This document shows, piece after piece, positions 1 through 11,629 of a DNA stretch of 64,000 nt; positions within the stretch are counted from its first letter, which is position 1; every line of letters begins with the position of its first letter. The DNA comes from Odontocerum albicorne. Lineage: Eukaryota; Arthropoda; Insecta; Trichoptera; Odontoceridae. The notes beneath the pieces were generated by a model. That model worked only from the letters and a program-made list of their open reading frames with translations. It did not search any database and was not told where the DNA came from. The stretch lies in NCBI GenBank assembly GCA_949825065.1, contig OX463849.1, positions 31,112,043-31,176,042 of the forward strand, given 5' to 3'. The translations under genes and the position numbers were made by a program.

Positions 1-155
1 GGCCATAATTGGCTAACTTCCGCTTTGTAGAGCGTCGTCTCTGTCATTCATACACGTGTTCCGTCACAATTTGTCAGTCATTGTCAAGCGTTCTAGAGTG
101 TGGTTTGAATAACAGAGACGACGTTCTACAAAGCCAAAGTTAGCCGATTATGGCC
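1..155. mobile_element. Foldback MITE with ~44-bp terminal inverted repeats
   Basis: Bases 1-44 are the near-perfect inverted complement of 112-155; both ends read GGCCATAAT(T/C)GGCTAACTT when read inward. About 67 bp separate the arms and no coding capacity is seen. The left end coincides with the window edge, so the true border and target duplication cannot be checked. Superfamily not assigned. Confidence 0.7.
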
Positions 156-423
156 GACAGTCACTGTCTTAAGCCCGATGTATATTACTTACCGCCGGGT
201 GCTGTACAAAAGAGCCAGCCACGGTAAACATATGAATAAAATTATCTTCAAACAATAATCGTCATCAAACAACCTATCAATTGAATTCAAATACGCGGCC
301 ATTTAAATTATTTATATGTGTTTTATTTAAAAAACAAATCCTATCACACTCACAAAAACACCCTATATTTATAACTTCCAACATTTTAATATTTTATTGG
401 ACATGTGGAACGAATGATTAAAG
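156..423. other. Intergenic, nothing recognised
   Basis: AT-rich sequence with no ORF, repeat or RNA signature that I can support. Confidence 0.5.
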
Positions 424-650
424 AAAGATTAACAAAATAGATATATTGTGTAAGTATGAGTAGAAGACGTGTGAGAAAACCGAAGAAATTATGATTAAAT
501 CAAGGGCATAATATTTTGAGTGAAATAAGTATCAGAGAAATCGTAGGAGTTCTATGAAAAAGTGTATGAATATAAAAGAGGCGAAAGCTGTGTGTCAAGA
601 TAGGAAAGTTTGATAATATGTCCTCTCTGCCTGAAATGGCATGATGGTAC
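424..650 (+). mobile_element. RTE-like LINE 3' fragment
   Basis: Shares blocks with the fragments at 5590-6050 and 7880-8570: AAGATTAACAAAA, the stretch around GATTAAATCAAG, and AAGAGGCGAAAG followed by a CTCTCTGCCT-like end. These match the C-terminal coding part and 3' end of a non-LTR element seen with reverse transcriptase sequence elsewhere in the window. No intact frame. Confidence 0.6.
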
Positions 651-730
651 GTATGTTTTAAAAGAATATATTAATTCAATTTCACATTTCAAAAGGCAAA
701 ACTTTTAGCTAGTTTTGCTTTATTACTTAC

Positions 731-811
731 TTCATCGGTTGCCGAGTACGCCATTCCACAGGACATCAAGATGGAACCAAGAAGGACAAGAAGTATGATA
801 GAAGTATTCAT
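731..811 (-). CDS. First coding exon of a small secreted peptide (partial gene)
   Basis: Minus-strand ATG at 811-809 opens a 27-codon exon that ends at a perfect GTAAGT donor (730-725) in phase 0. The product starts MNTSIILLVLLGSILMS, a textbook signal peptide, and reaches acidic TDE at the exon end. A TTTTTTTCAG acceptor lies 12 bases before the ATG, so a 5' non-coding exon is expected. Exon length, phase, AGCACCATG start context and signal sequence resemble the exon at 11219-11317; 9 of the first 15 residues are identical. The mature-peptide exons are not recognisable in bases 1-700 and probably lie left of the window. Function unknown. Confidence 0.6.
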
Positions 812-1254
812 GGTGCTTAAAAACTGAAAAAAACATTTAATATTATTTGTCGGCTTCCAGCCCAGTGGTTCAATTCCCGGTGAAATTAAAAAAAAAAAAA
901 TTCTCACAAAGTATTTTCATTGCTGGGCCATGTAGTCGAGGATCTTCTCAACATTCCAACGTCAATTAAATTGAAAAGCGAAGCTGTGCCGTGTAGTTTG
1001 TTTCTTTAAGTGAGTGAGCCGTTGTACACCAACAAACTCACCGGTCACACTACTGTAATGGATCCGATGGGACACAAAGTGAGACAATCAGACCACACCA
1101 GCATATAAATATTGATATCATCGTGAACAGCACAGACTATGTCAACTCGTATTTGGTTGAAAAAAAAATAAAGATAACTAGTTTAAGTAAAGTCTAGTTT
1201 ATATGTATGATATAAAAACAGCAATAAGGTGACTTTTATGGTGATATTTCATAG
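812..1254. other. Intergenic with a SINE scrap
   Basis: Bases 850-900 read CCCAGTGGTTCAATTCCCGGTG plus an A-run, like the B-box part of the tRNA-derived SINE found intact at 10645-10870. The rest (900-1254) has no recognisable content. Confidence 0.4.
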
Positions 1255-1552
1255 TAAAATATTCATTAATTCATTCATTTAACACTTCATTTAACCAAAT
1301 CTGGCGAGCTTATTGCCAGGCGGCAATCTCTTCCAACCAGCCAGACATAAGTAAATAAAATATTCCAATCATTTTATTCACTGGTACATAATTCATGAAC
1401 AATATACATAGTAAAAATAAAAATGAGATATCATCAATCGAAAGAAAATGGAAGGAATGGTAGAAAAAATCCATAATGAAACACGTTGCATTTACTGATT
1501 TGAAATTAAGTTAACATATATCACCTCAAATGCGATTTGATTTTGAATTTAT
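1255..1552 (-). mobile_element. CR1-like LINE 3' end
   Basis: Contains the tail block TGGCGAGCTTATTGCCAGGC with CTCTTCCAACCAGCCAGAC, then GAGATATCATCAATCGAAAG. The same order occurs at 14885-15190 and 17165-17430, where it abuts CR1-like coding sequence. Minus orientation, 5'-truncated. Confidence 0.65.
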
Positions 1553-1555
1553 AAG

Positions 1556-1860
1556 CTACAGCATATACATACATACTACCATCACGACATTCCCAGATGG
1601 GGTAGGAAGAGAGGATTGAGCGCCAGATTTTACTATATTTCCCCTCTGCCACATCCATACATTGCTTATGATTTTTATGCTTACACATAAATCTATTTTA
1701 ATATTAAACAACAAGGGAGACATAACGCACGCTTGCTTTACCCCTTTTAAAATACTAAACCACTCAATCAAGGTATCATTCTTTGTCATGCATGCTTTTT
1801 TATCGGCGTATAGTGACAATACTATACATCAATTTACATTCGACACTATATTCATTTAAT
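1556..1860 (-). pseudogene. RTE-like reverse transcriptase fragment
   Basis: A minus-strand frame reads EWFSILKGVKQACVMSPLLF, the RT motif around the GVKQGC-MSPLLF core, followed downstream by the usual 3' end fragment. Only about 80 codons remain. The glycine of the KQGC motif is alanine here. An old truncated LINE copy; no function expected. Confidence 0.65.
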
Positions 1861-2970
1861 ATTTTTCATAGCTTGCCTCTGAACATGTGCTCATATAATT
1901 TTACAAAGTCCACAAATGCATAATATACTGTTTTATTTTTTGCAATAAATTTTCCACTAGCATGCGCAATTTATTCAAAGTATCTTATAAAGCCTTTTTC
2001 GGTTTAACTCGCCTTTCATCCTGAAAACCTTTATGAACCTTGAAAGCAAGCCTACTCAAAAATAACCAAAGCCCTGAGTAGATATGGAATGAACGATATC
2101 AACAGGCTGAATTCAAAACTAAAGACCTGTTGAACAAATCGGAAGCAGCCTTACCAAGAATCTGGAGAGGTCACATATGGTATGCCTACTTGATGAAGAC
2201 CTCCGTAAGACGCTTTATTTCTACCCAGGAGTTTCCGGTTCGATTCCCAATGGTAGCCAAAAAATAAAGGTATGGTAGTATTTCCATTATGTACGATAAG
2301 AAACTATGAGATACTTGCTTACTCCAGTAATTCTTAACCTGAAGGTTTGACTACTGGGGCCGAAGACAATATTGTCTCCCGACCACGCATATCAAAATAT
2401 CCACATCATCAATTCAGATATATGAAGGGATAGCATACAAATTATGTATAAATAGGAACCTTAAGGATTTGCCGCTGTGCGAATTTAGTTAGATTAAGAC
2501 CACGTAACATAGTCAACGACTGCCCCATTCATGGGTTAAATGGAAGGATCAACAGGAAAGATTACACCTGAAGCATTAAAATGACTAAACCATCAGAGAG
2601 TGTTGATGTGAGTCTTGAAACTATGCGATAAAGAAAAAGGTATAGCTATCGTACATACATTTTAACTGTATATTTCCAAACACTTAGATACAATGACAGG
2701 TATCTGTAGGGCCAAAGTTTTTAATTCAATCTTGTCGATTCACTTTGATGTAATTTTTGCAGAATCAATAATTTCTAAAACAATCTCCATTCAGTCTTAC
2801 ATCGGTTCATCTTAGGACCGATTACTACTCCAATCTAGTGTTGCCAAAGAATAATTTTACTGTATTCGAAGTTTTTGTAATAGCAACTTGCTGGGCTATA
2901 TGAACTCCAGGTCTTAAGCTGCTTTATAAGTATATTTCCCATACTGAACTGTGATCGATTTTCCTTCTTT
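1861..2970. other. Intergenic with a SINE fragment
   Basis: Bases 2195-2270 hold a SINE head (GACCTCCGTAAGACG, then GGTTCGATTCCCAATGGTA with a short A-run). Nothing else is recognised. Confidence 0.4.
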
Positions 2971-3001
2971 CATAACATCAGACTATAAGTCTGATGTTAT
3001 G
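2971..3001. repeat. 31-bp palindrome
   Basis: Two 14-base arms (CATAACATCAGACT / AGTCTGATGTTATG) flank ATA. A second partial copy GACTATAAGTC follows at 3006. Intergenic. Too short to be a transposon end pair. Confidence 0.8.
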
Positions 3002-4371
3002 AACAGACTATAAGTCCATCGTCGTTACTATTATTTTTACACTAAGATGTATCACCACCGGATGAGGAGTCCTTTTGGACAGTTTCTTCATCATCACTAC
3101 GTGACGTTGCACTCATAAAAAAATAAAGAAGATATTGATCCTCTAGTGTGGATTGCACTGAATGGTGACTTATTTTGTCCCCCATAACAACCTGGGTTGT
3201 AGTAGGATCGAAGTGAACTGTGTTTTTTTTTTAAATAAAGAGAAAATAAATTTTTACCAGAACAGCAAAACTCTTTCTAAATGATCCTAAATGAATGGAA
3301 ATCAAAAACTGAATGATTTTGTAGCTAATAGCTTGCAATTATTATAGGTCCTCAATTAAACACGGTTTGTTGTATTTATCCTTTTTATTTAAAAAAAATA
3401 AGGTTTATTTTTTGAGTGAGACGTTTTGCAGGTGTGTCCAAATTTAAACTTTTTTGAAAAATAAATAAATCATCAATTACTAATATCGTGTTTTTTTAAA
3501 TTTGATACTGGTTTAATCCAATTACATCAAATAACAAGAATTTTTTTTTATCAAGTCTAAATATACGATAATGACAACAGGAACAATGTAACTCATGCTT
3601 CCCTGTGAAATTACTCAGTTATACCTACAATTTTTTATTTATTCACCAAGATGTGGAAGATATCGATATAATTTCTTTTATTCAACAATGTCATTCCGTG
3701 TGCGAGTGGTGATGCTCTTAAGCGCACTGAAAACAATTTTAATTTTCGATGGCACACTGTTGATAGTTTTTGCTCGGAGTATCGGTCCGATTTAAGGACA
3801 CATCATCCTTCATCGAATGATGTAAACGGACTTACATTAAACAAAAGTCTGTGAATTGTTTAAATGTTGTAAATATTTTTAAACATCTGCTTTAAAAGTA
3901 TTGGTTGATTAATCACCTGTGTATAATTGATTGCCTTTTAATTAAAATATGCATTTTTCACTAATTGAATTTTCACAAAAAGTTTCTAAGAAATGTTGAT
4001 AAAAACGCTATCTTCCAGCCCAGAGGTTGCTGTTTTAATTTCCATTGGTACCCACTTTAAAAATAAAACCACATCTTCCTATTCTTACGCTATCCTTATT
4101 TTTATTTATATTTTGTAATATTTTAATCTGTCAATAATATAGTGGGTTTGAATCCTTAGTTAGAGCGCCCTTGGGTCTGTTCTTTAAATGGCATAAGAAA
4201 AGTTGACTTTGTATTATTATTATTATCACTCTATTTTTCACTTAAGGCCCTTTTAACATATTTCTGTCAGACAGAACCTTTTTAACATATCAGCCAGGTT
4301 ATACAAAAAAAAGAATTTAAAAAAAAGTTAATGAATGCTGGTTTTAAATTTTGAATGTTTTAACACTCGAA
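3002..4371. other. Intergenic with SINE remnants
   Basis: 4010-4075 (TCTTCCAGCCCAGAGGTT to GGTACCCACTTTAAAAA) and 4185-4290 (CACTTAAGGCCCTTTTAACATATTTCTG) match middle and tail blocks of the tRNA-derived SINE. 3002-4000 holds no feature I can support; its short ORFs lack any family signal. Confidence 0.4.
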
Positions 4372-4860
4372 ACATACAAACATACCATTACGCCATTTCC
4401 CTGTCAGGGCAGGCAGAGAGGAGAGATTAGCAAATTTTCCTCATCACCTTGGCCTCTTCTACATCCATACATCAATGATTTATCTGATTTTTTACATTTC
4501 CTTCTTTCTAAATATTCACTTGATCCAACAATACTTTATTTGGTCTTCATCTACCACACCTTATTGTATTATACTACACTTTCTTTACTTCTTCCTCTAC
4601 CACGCCTATCATACTGTTGTGACAGTCTTTCTTCATTCATTCATTCCACATACTCCAATCATTTTATAGTCTTTTTCATCCTACTCAATACATTAGCGTT
4701 GAGTTCTCAATCATCCATAATCATTTTCTTTTGTATTCTGCCACAAATTCTCACTCTATATATTTTTCTTAGTGTACTCATTTCTACAGCATTTATTCGA
4801 CTCCTTATAGTATTTTCCATGTCCATATTTAACTTCCATACATCAAAGCTATAACTAGAA
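4372..4860 (-). mobile_element. RTE-like LINE 3' end
   Basis: Plus-strand CCATTTCCCTGTCAGGGCAG followed by CCTCTTCTACATCCATAC is the complement of the LINE tail seen at 5590-6050; similar segments occur at 21685-22040 and 29150. Long AT/CT-rich frames here are shadows of the antisense tail. Confidence 0.55.
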
Positions 4861-5037
4861 TACTATTCTGACTATATTCTGATAGTCTGAGATCATCTCA
4901 ACCATATATAATAATCAGCTCACGGGCTGAGGAAATAGTATTGCAGGTAAAAAAATATCCCCTCTGAATTGGTTGAGCACACATGAAATAAAATATTAAG
5001 GCTCTCACTGTATGTTTGATGGCTTTTCATTTAAGTC
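4861..5037. other. Intergenic
   Basis: No feature seen. Confidence 0.5.
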
Positions 5038-5245
5038 GGATGCTTAGTTGAGACATCCTTAAAAACAATTTTATCCTTTAAAAGGTTGTGAACTGTTAAC
5101 CATTTCAGTCAGATGCTTAGTTGAGAAATCCTTAAAAACAATTTTATCCATTAAAAGGTTGTGAACTGTTAACCATTTCAGTTGGATGCTTAGTTGAGAA
5201 ATCCTTAAAAACAATTTTATCCTTTAAAAGGTTGTGAACTGTTTA
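5038..5245 (+). repeat. Tandem repeat, 73-bp unit, about 2.8 copies
   Basis: Units begin with TGCTTAGTTGAGA at 5041, 5114 and 5187 and contain ACAATTTTATCC(T/A)TTAAAAGG and GTGAACTGTT. The copies are more than 90% alike, so the array is recent. No ORF spans it. Confidence 0.9.
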
Positions 5246-5589
5246 CCAAAAATAAGAGAACCTTAGTTTCTACATCTACATGTTTGCTGATTTTCTTCAT
5301 GGTTCATGGTTTCTGAATGATAATGACAATCCTCTCACGAATATGAACCACAAGAATTGACTGAAGAAAATTCGAAACGAGAAAATGTTCATTTTGATAT
5401 TAATGTAAAATAAATTTTGACAGCAAAAATGTTATCCAATTATCTCTCCATTGGAGAAGCTGTGCAGTAAAAGTTTTATTCTCATATATTCTTTATTTAG
5501 ATTTTTTAATTATATATACATAACTATACTTTAATATATTTGCATAAACTTTACTTTTAAATAGTGTAGCAATAAGAAACAAAGTCAAT
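5246..5589. other. Intergenic
   Basis: AT-rich, no feature recognised. Confidence 0.5.
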
Positions 5590-6050
5590 GGAGCATTGAA
5601 ACATATATACTCGAACCAGATAGTATCAAAATCTGCCAAGATGATAGTTCACAACAGTATTTTGGTACCAACTTTGATGTATGGGAGGGAAACATGAATT
5701 TGGAATAAGATTGAAAAGAGTAAATGTTTTACAAATGCATGCACTTAGAAGAATACATGCGGTGACAATGTATGACAGAATACGGAATGGAGGGATTAGG
5801 GAGAAGTGTAAACTTGAGGTTGACCTGTTGAGCAGGATGAATAAGAGCACTTTGAGATGGTTTGAGCATATAGAATGAATGAATGAAGAAAGATTAACAA
5901 AACAAAGAGCAAAGAAAGTATGGTTGGATGAAGTATATGATATTTTGGAGGAAGGTAATGAAAAAAGCTAGAGAAATCATAGGAACTGTATGAGGTGTAT
6001 GGATGTAGAAGAGGTGAAAGATGTGTGTTGAGAGACTATTTCAATTCACG
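5590..6050 (+). pseudogene. RTE-like LINE C-terminal fragment
   Basis: Broken plus-strand frames give LVPTLMYGRE, then MHALRRIHAVTMYDRIRNGG and LRWFEHIE, the conserved C-terminal order of RTE-type polyproteins (YGxETW, DRIRN, LRWFGHxxRM). At least one frame change lies near 5695. It ends with the GAAGAGGTGAAAGATGTGTG tail shared with 424-650. Confidence 0.7.
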
Positions 6051-7121
6051 GTGCCCTTAGTGTATCACAATTACCCCGCGGCGGCCTAAGTCAGAACATA
6101 CCTAACAGTTGCACTTATGTTGGTGTGGTTAGGTTAGTCAGGTTAAAAATAAATAACTCAAGGCCATAGAGAATTAACAATATTATATACGAACGCCAAG
6201 TACCAAGAAAGTTTGATAAATTTTCTATCAAAATTCTGACATCTGTCTATCTTGCTCCCAATCAGGTGAAAAAATGGCCCCTGAAGACGAGACAGAGACA
6301 ACATGTCAAGTGCCATCTAGTATTAGTATTGAAAGGCGAAATCTAGCTGACAACTAAACCAATAGTTAGGGGTTTGCACAGTATACGTTAGATGTCACTT
6401 CTTATCATCACATCAGCACATTGATTGTCTGATTCAATAACTATGTAAGTCTCATTTCAGTGAATATTTTAGAATATCCCAGCCAGCTGTAAGCCAACTG
6501 CGGCACACACTTGAACCACCGAGTTAAACGATAATCTCTACATAAACACTGCATGTTACAAATTGTTTAGTCTTCTTTTATGGCAACTGTAGGAAGTCTA
6601 GAAATATTAAGTGAATAAATTGTGTAATACATTAATATATTCCATTCCATTTATATTGACCCCATGAATCAAACCCGTTTAAAACAGCTATGAGACACAG
6701 AACTCGTAGTATGTTATCGCATATATTTGTAATACAGCTCTGCATGGGAAGAGATGGTAACTCTCGCACGAGTGTCAAGTCTAGTGTATCGGACATATGC
6801 GTCACCTAAAATATGATTGACGTATATTTTCTTGTTTATTTTATATTTAAAGATGTTTTGTTTGATGTACTTGCTGTGTACTGACTAATGAAATGTTCCT
6901 TACGCGCAGCCTTCCCGAGAGATAGTATCAAAAGTCGCCCGGCCCATGCTTGCGAAAACATGTGAAATACGTAATATGTCGCAAGCCATGACGGCATGCA
7001 AGGGCCAAAATAGGAGCATACGATGAGCGATTGGCCGCACATAAGGAGCGCAAAACACCAAAAATATATTCTCAGTTTCTCGAACATAAACTGTCTTTTA
7101 CTTACGATCAACTTCTACCTG
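6051..7121. other. Intergenic
   Basis: Unique-looking sequence. The frames present have no signal peptide, domain or splice context that I can defend. Confidence 0.4.
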
Positions 7122-7365
7122 TTAACACATTCACTGGGTTATGTATTTATAGAATACTGTAGAGGTACTGAAAAAAATCATATTTTCGAAACCTTATAAT
7201 CTTACGGTATTTTCAAAACCTTAAAATCTTACGGAAACCTTAAAATCTTAAAATATTCGGTACCATACAAACAAAGAGAATCGAATGACGCGCAACGGGC
7301 GTCATCAGCGTCTCTACAAAAAATGTGTTGACGCCCATGGGCATCTTTAGCAGCGAACGTGTTAA
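7122..7365. mobile_element. TTAA-flanked MITE, piggyBac-like
   Basis: The termini are TTAACACATTCACTGGG (left) and, read inward, TTAACACGTTCGCTGC (right), both starting at a TTAA. The 244-bp interior is non-coding. Near the right end sit two GC-rich palindromes, ATGACGC-GCAACGG-GCGTCAT (7285-7305) and GACGCCCATGGGCATC (7330-7345), centres 42.5 bp apart, the outer one 27.5 bp from the terminus. TTAA targets and short TIRs are typical of piggyBac; the transposase source is not in the window. Confidence 0.65.
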
Positions 7366-7545
7366 AGAGGAATCTTTTCACCCTGCTACTTTCACTGAAA
7401 AAGCATAAAGTGAGCCGAAATCTCCGAGTATCGAGTGGCAGCCATCCACCTATTTTAGTTTTTGTATGGTGCTGTACATCTAGTGTGCAAGCAACAAGTG
7501 TAATATTGTTACGAGACAACCTCTATTCCTAGACTGGGATCCTTC
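7366..7545. other. Intergenic
   Basis: No feature seen. Confidence 0.4.
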
Positions 7546-7549
7546 GTTT

Positions 7550-7640
7550 ATTTTTTTATTTTCGGGTTCCATCGAGAATCGAACCCGAAATCCCCGGTTG
7601 GAAGTCAAGCGTCTTACCAACTAGGCCACGGAGGACGTCT
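7550..7640 (-). mobile_element. SINE head, tRNA-derived
   Basis: The minus strand reads GACGTCCTCCGTGGCCTAGT (A box) and then a clean B box GGTTCGATTC. Only the tRNA-related head is preserved, with a T-rich (A-rich on minus) end. Confidence 0.7.
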
Positions 7641-7879
7641 TGTTTTGTAATATAATGCGACCTTAATTATGCATTGATTATCAATTTATAAAAGATAATA
7701 ACTCATTAGTACCACTAGATAAATTCAGATGGAAACATGTCTACGAGGTTAATAATGGAAAACCAGCATTTTATTCATCAGATTATCAGTACTGGTTATA
7801 TTGATTCTGATATTTGGGTATATATCTAGATTATTACTATATAATTGTGTGCAGTGCACTGAGATGCATGCGTAAAGCT

Positions 7880-8570
<691 letters not shown>

Positions 8571-9026
8571 CGTGATCTCTCAATTTCGTTGTCAGAGAGA
8601 CCTGGCAATTTTATTAACATTCAAAATTTTCCTTTAACATTCTAAACGAAGACAAATTGTTTTACATAACTATTCTGAAATATGAATTTTAATTAATATT
8701 CTTTTATAATATCAGTTGCCATTTTATTTGTCTCCATGTTTGTCAATCAAGTCTTTTGATCATATAATAAATAAATGATGAAATTATAGTTTTTTACCCA
8801 TTCTTTAAATAAAATAAAGATTTATTTATCTTTCTTTTTAGTTACAAATTTATAATTAAATAATAAAAATAAAATAACAGTTACATTTTCATCTTTTTAT
8901 TTTGAATTGAACAAAACCAAAACGAGTACAGAATTTCGAAGAATCATATAAATTATTTCAAGGTTCAATAAAATCTGAGAAAAATAGCTAAAATTGCTGA
9001 CATAAAGGTAAAACAGTTCTGATTGT

Positions 9027-9089
9027 CTATTTGGATGCTGTAAGTTGTGTTAGAGTATCTCGAATCATGGCCAAAATTGCAGGGGGAAT
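9027..9089 (-). CDS. Prepropeptide exon 3 (C-terminus)
   Basis: Acceptor TTTATTTCAG, 20 codons (IPPAILAMIRDTLTQLTASK) and stop TAG at 9029-9027. A minus-strand AATAAA lies near 8821-8826, about 200 bases downstream. Confidence 0.65.
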   Translation of the reverse strand: MPPAILAMIRDTLTQLTASK

Positions 9090-11317
9090 CTGAAATAAAT
9101 ACACATAAATTAAAACTCAATAAAAATATTATGTTTTAAATCTCTTGGGTCAACTATTGATAGTTTTAAAGTAACATTTTGTGTTGGAGTTTTTATTGCT
9201 TCTTTTTTCTTGTTTTTTTGCCGTTCACCTATAATTACTTACTGTCCTATATTTAATTAATGTTGCCATAAAAATGATTAAATTATCACAACAATTTACT
9301 TAACATGGATTATTTTCTTTCTTTTTCACAGAAAACTGGTGAGGTTTTCATTGTTTTAAGGAACACGAGTTTAAAAATGAAAAAAATATGAGATAGAGAC
9401 TTTGTTTGAATAAGAAATAATTGTGCTAATATATATATAATACATATTATTTTCTTGACCAAAAAGTTGAATTTTCATTGATAATCTTACCGGTATGGTT
9501 TGGACAACCCTTCCAGCTGCATCAGTTAGGGTGACAGTAGGCATTTGAGGGGAACGTTTCTCCCTCAGTATGTTTGCAATCTGGAATAAGACACAACAAT
9601 ACGGATTATTTTTAAATTGTGTTTGATATAAAACCTTTTTCATTATTCCAAAGTTGAAACAATTTAACTTATCGGACATGTACTGTGGACTGGCTTGAAT
9701 AGAGGTAAGATTTTATGGCTAATCTGAACGCTTGAAACATACAGGCTAATGATGATGTTGATATATAGAAAAGGCAGTTTTCCAGTGTAAGAGAATCATT
9801 GTTTCAATTCAATTTTATGTGTTTCCATCCAGAGATGTAGAGTTCAATTCACAATAGCTCCAAAAAAAAGGTCACAGTCTGCTTTAAGAATTCATTTGGT
9901 AATCATAGTCACATGTGATAGATGTGAGCAAGTGTTGTTGCCTGTCTACAATCAATAATATTTCCAACATGTTACTTACTTACTCCAGTGGTTCTTAACC
10001 TGAAGACTCAATTAATGCAGCTGAACACAATATTGTCATTCTCTTCAAAACATTCCGATCATCAATTCAAATATGTTGAGGGAATAAATAAAAAGCCGCA
10101 TTCCAATAAATCAGGCAATGATGAAAGAATTACTTATGTAATCAGATTTTTTGTATAGTCAAATGCTCAATAAGTTCAGTATATCAAAGAAATTTCAACA
10201 AACTAAAAAGTTGATTGGCCAAACAAATACATTTTGTGGCAAAAATCCATCAAAGAGATATCCCTCTTCATTCCGCCCCATATCATTGGATCCCATTTCA
10301 TTCCATCCCATTTCGAACCATACTATCCCAAGATATTGTAGTACTTTAGAGATGTTTGCTCAGGCGCGTGTGCCAGGTTCTGATGCTCTTCTTAGGCAAC
10401 GCATATGGACATTACATGGACACGTTATGTAAAATGACAACTCATTAATTATTGTAAATCAAAAATTTTACTGGAGAATGCGATTAGAAAGTAAATAAGT
10501 TAATATCGTCACAAAAAGTGAATAATCTGAATGGACTAGTTATTTGTTTTTATTTAGAGTTTTTTAAATTTGTTTTATTTTAAAAAATTAAAATTTTTTG
10601 TAAATTTTTATTTAGTTTATTTTACATCAGTTTTTATTTTTGAAGACCTCCATGGCCTAGTTGGTAATACGCCTGTTTTCTGACCTAGAGGTTGTGGGTT
10701 CGATTCCCTCTACAACCAAGTTAAAAAAAAGGTTTTCAGTCTATCTTTCACTTAAGGCCTTATAAACATCTTTCTGGTTTATAGGAAGAAGTTGCCACAT
10801 GGCAGAAATCCTACAGGGTTGTGCTGTGTACGGTGCTATATAAAATTGTCCTTTGGCTATGGTACTTAATTCTTTGTTGCTTTTATATATTTTTAAATAG
10901 CTTATGTAGCATTACACACCCTTGCACAATTGGATTAAATTATTGTTATTTCTAAATTAAAAACTGTATTACCACCTTAACTCTATTATGTAGTATTGTT
11001 CACATGTCAATGTTGGTTTATGACAATTCGACAATAAATAAATAAATTCAAATATGAAAATTGAAATCGCTTTTCTGCCAGAAAATGGTTAATCATTACA
11101 TAAAACAAATTTGGCCCTCTCTGATAATCTTTCACAGGGGCGTGAGAAGGTTATCTTCAATCCAAAAATAATATTTCACCGAGTATAGTTTATCTTCAAA
11201 TATCCTCAAGTTTCTCACCAGATTCTCTTCGCTGCTGACATCAGCGAATCCTTCAACTACTGCACTGAAGAGTAGGATGGAACCAAGGATAAAGAATAAT
11301 ACGATTGAGGTCCTCAT
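9027..11317 (-). CDS. Secreted prepropeptide, 83 aa, three coding exons
   Basis: Exons 11317-11219, 9580-9491 and 9089-9027 join at GT-AG introns, all in phase 0, to encode 83 residues. Residues 1-23 form a strong signal peptide (MRTSIVLFFILGSILLFSAV). Residues about 24-42 are an acidic propeptide ending in REKR, a furin-type RxKR site. The remaining 41 residues (from SPQMPTVT to QLTASK) lack cysteine and end in a segment with amphipathic-helix character (AILAMIRDTLTQL). The layout fits a processed peptide hormone, an antimicrobial or a venom/saliva-type peptide, but I recognise no family and infer no function. A related first exon lies at 731-811 on the same strand, so this is probably a local gene family. 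The joining of exons is inferred; it rests on phase, splice sites and product logic. Confidence 0.6.
9491..9580 (-). CDS. Prepropeptide exon 2 (RxKR site, start of mature peptide)
   Basis: Acceptor TTATTCCAG, 30 codons from IANILREKR to VVQTIP, donor GTAAGA; phase 0 at both ends. The reading frame is uninterrupted and codon use looks coding, unlike the flanks. Confidence 0.65.
9581..11218. other. Intron 1 of the prepropeptide gene
   Basis: 1.64 kb. Contains the intact-looking SINE at 10645-10870; otherwise no recognised element. Confidence 0.5.
10645..10870 (+). mobile_element. tRNA-derived SINE with LINE-like tail
   Basis: The head GACCTCCATGGCCTAGTTGG (A box) and GTGGGTTCGATTCCC (B box) are RNA polymerase III promoter boxes. 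They are followed by an A-run, a unique body (CACTTAAGGCC) and a tail TCTTTCTGGTTTATAGGAAG-AAGTTGCCACATGGCAG. The tail resembles the 3' end of the CR1-like LINE at 14885, complement strand. Best reference copy of the family in this window. Confidence 0.8.
11219..11317 (-). CDS. Prepropeptide exon 1 (signal peptide)
   Basis: ATG at 11317-11315 sits 4 bases after an ACTTGTTACAG acceptor. There are 33 codons, then the donor GTGAGA at 11218-11213, phase 0. A 5' non-coding exon is implied but not placed. Confidence 0.62.
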
Positions 11318-11494
11318 GGTGCTGTAACAAGTTTTTACCCACAATTAAAATATAAATTCATGTATTTTTTTACTAATTTACATATAATTATGCCGTCTTA
11401 GTGCAAAAATGTTAGCCTAAATATATAGATTTAAATAAAAAAAACTATTGTTACAAATCCACAAAAATCAAGAGACCAGATTCTAGTTTATTTT

Positions 11495-11570
11495 TCACTT
11501 AAGACCTTTTAACATCTTTCTGATCAATTGGAAGACATTGCCACTTAGTGATAAGTTGATGTACTGTATA
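11495..11570 (+). mobile_element. SINE tail fragment
   Basis: CACTTAAGACCTTTTAACATC, TTCTGATCAATTGGAAGACA and TTGCCACTTAG match the body and tail of the SINE at 10645. Confidence 0.6.
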
Positions 11571-11629
11571 CAACAAAATATTATGGAAAATAATATACCC
11601 ATGTTTTTTTAAGTGAAGTTCATTTTTTA

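Noticed and set aside
4351..4854. 167-codon plus frame rich in Leu/Ser/Tyr
   Set aside because: Antisense of an RTE-like LINE tail; CT-rich strand yields long hydrophobic frames.
5038..5245. CRISPR array
   Set aside because: Head-to-tail units without distinct spacers, in an animal genome.
6836..7111. 91-codon minus frame with hydrophobic segments
   Set aside because: No signal cleavage, splice context or family signal; composition fits chance in GC-richer intergenic DNA.
7229..7519. 96-codon minus frame
   Set aside because: Overlaps the right part of the TTAA MITE and its flank; no domain.
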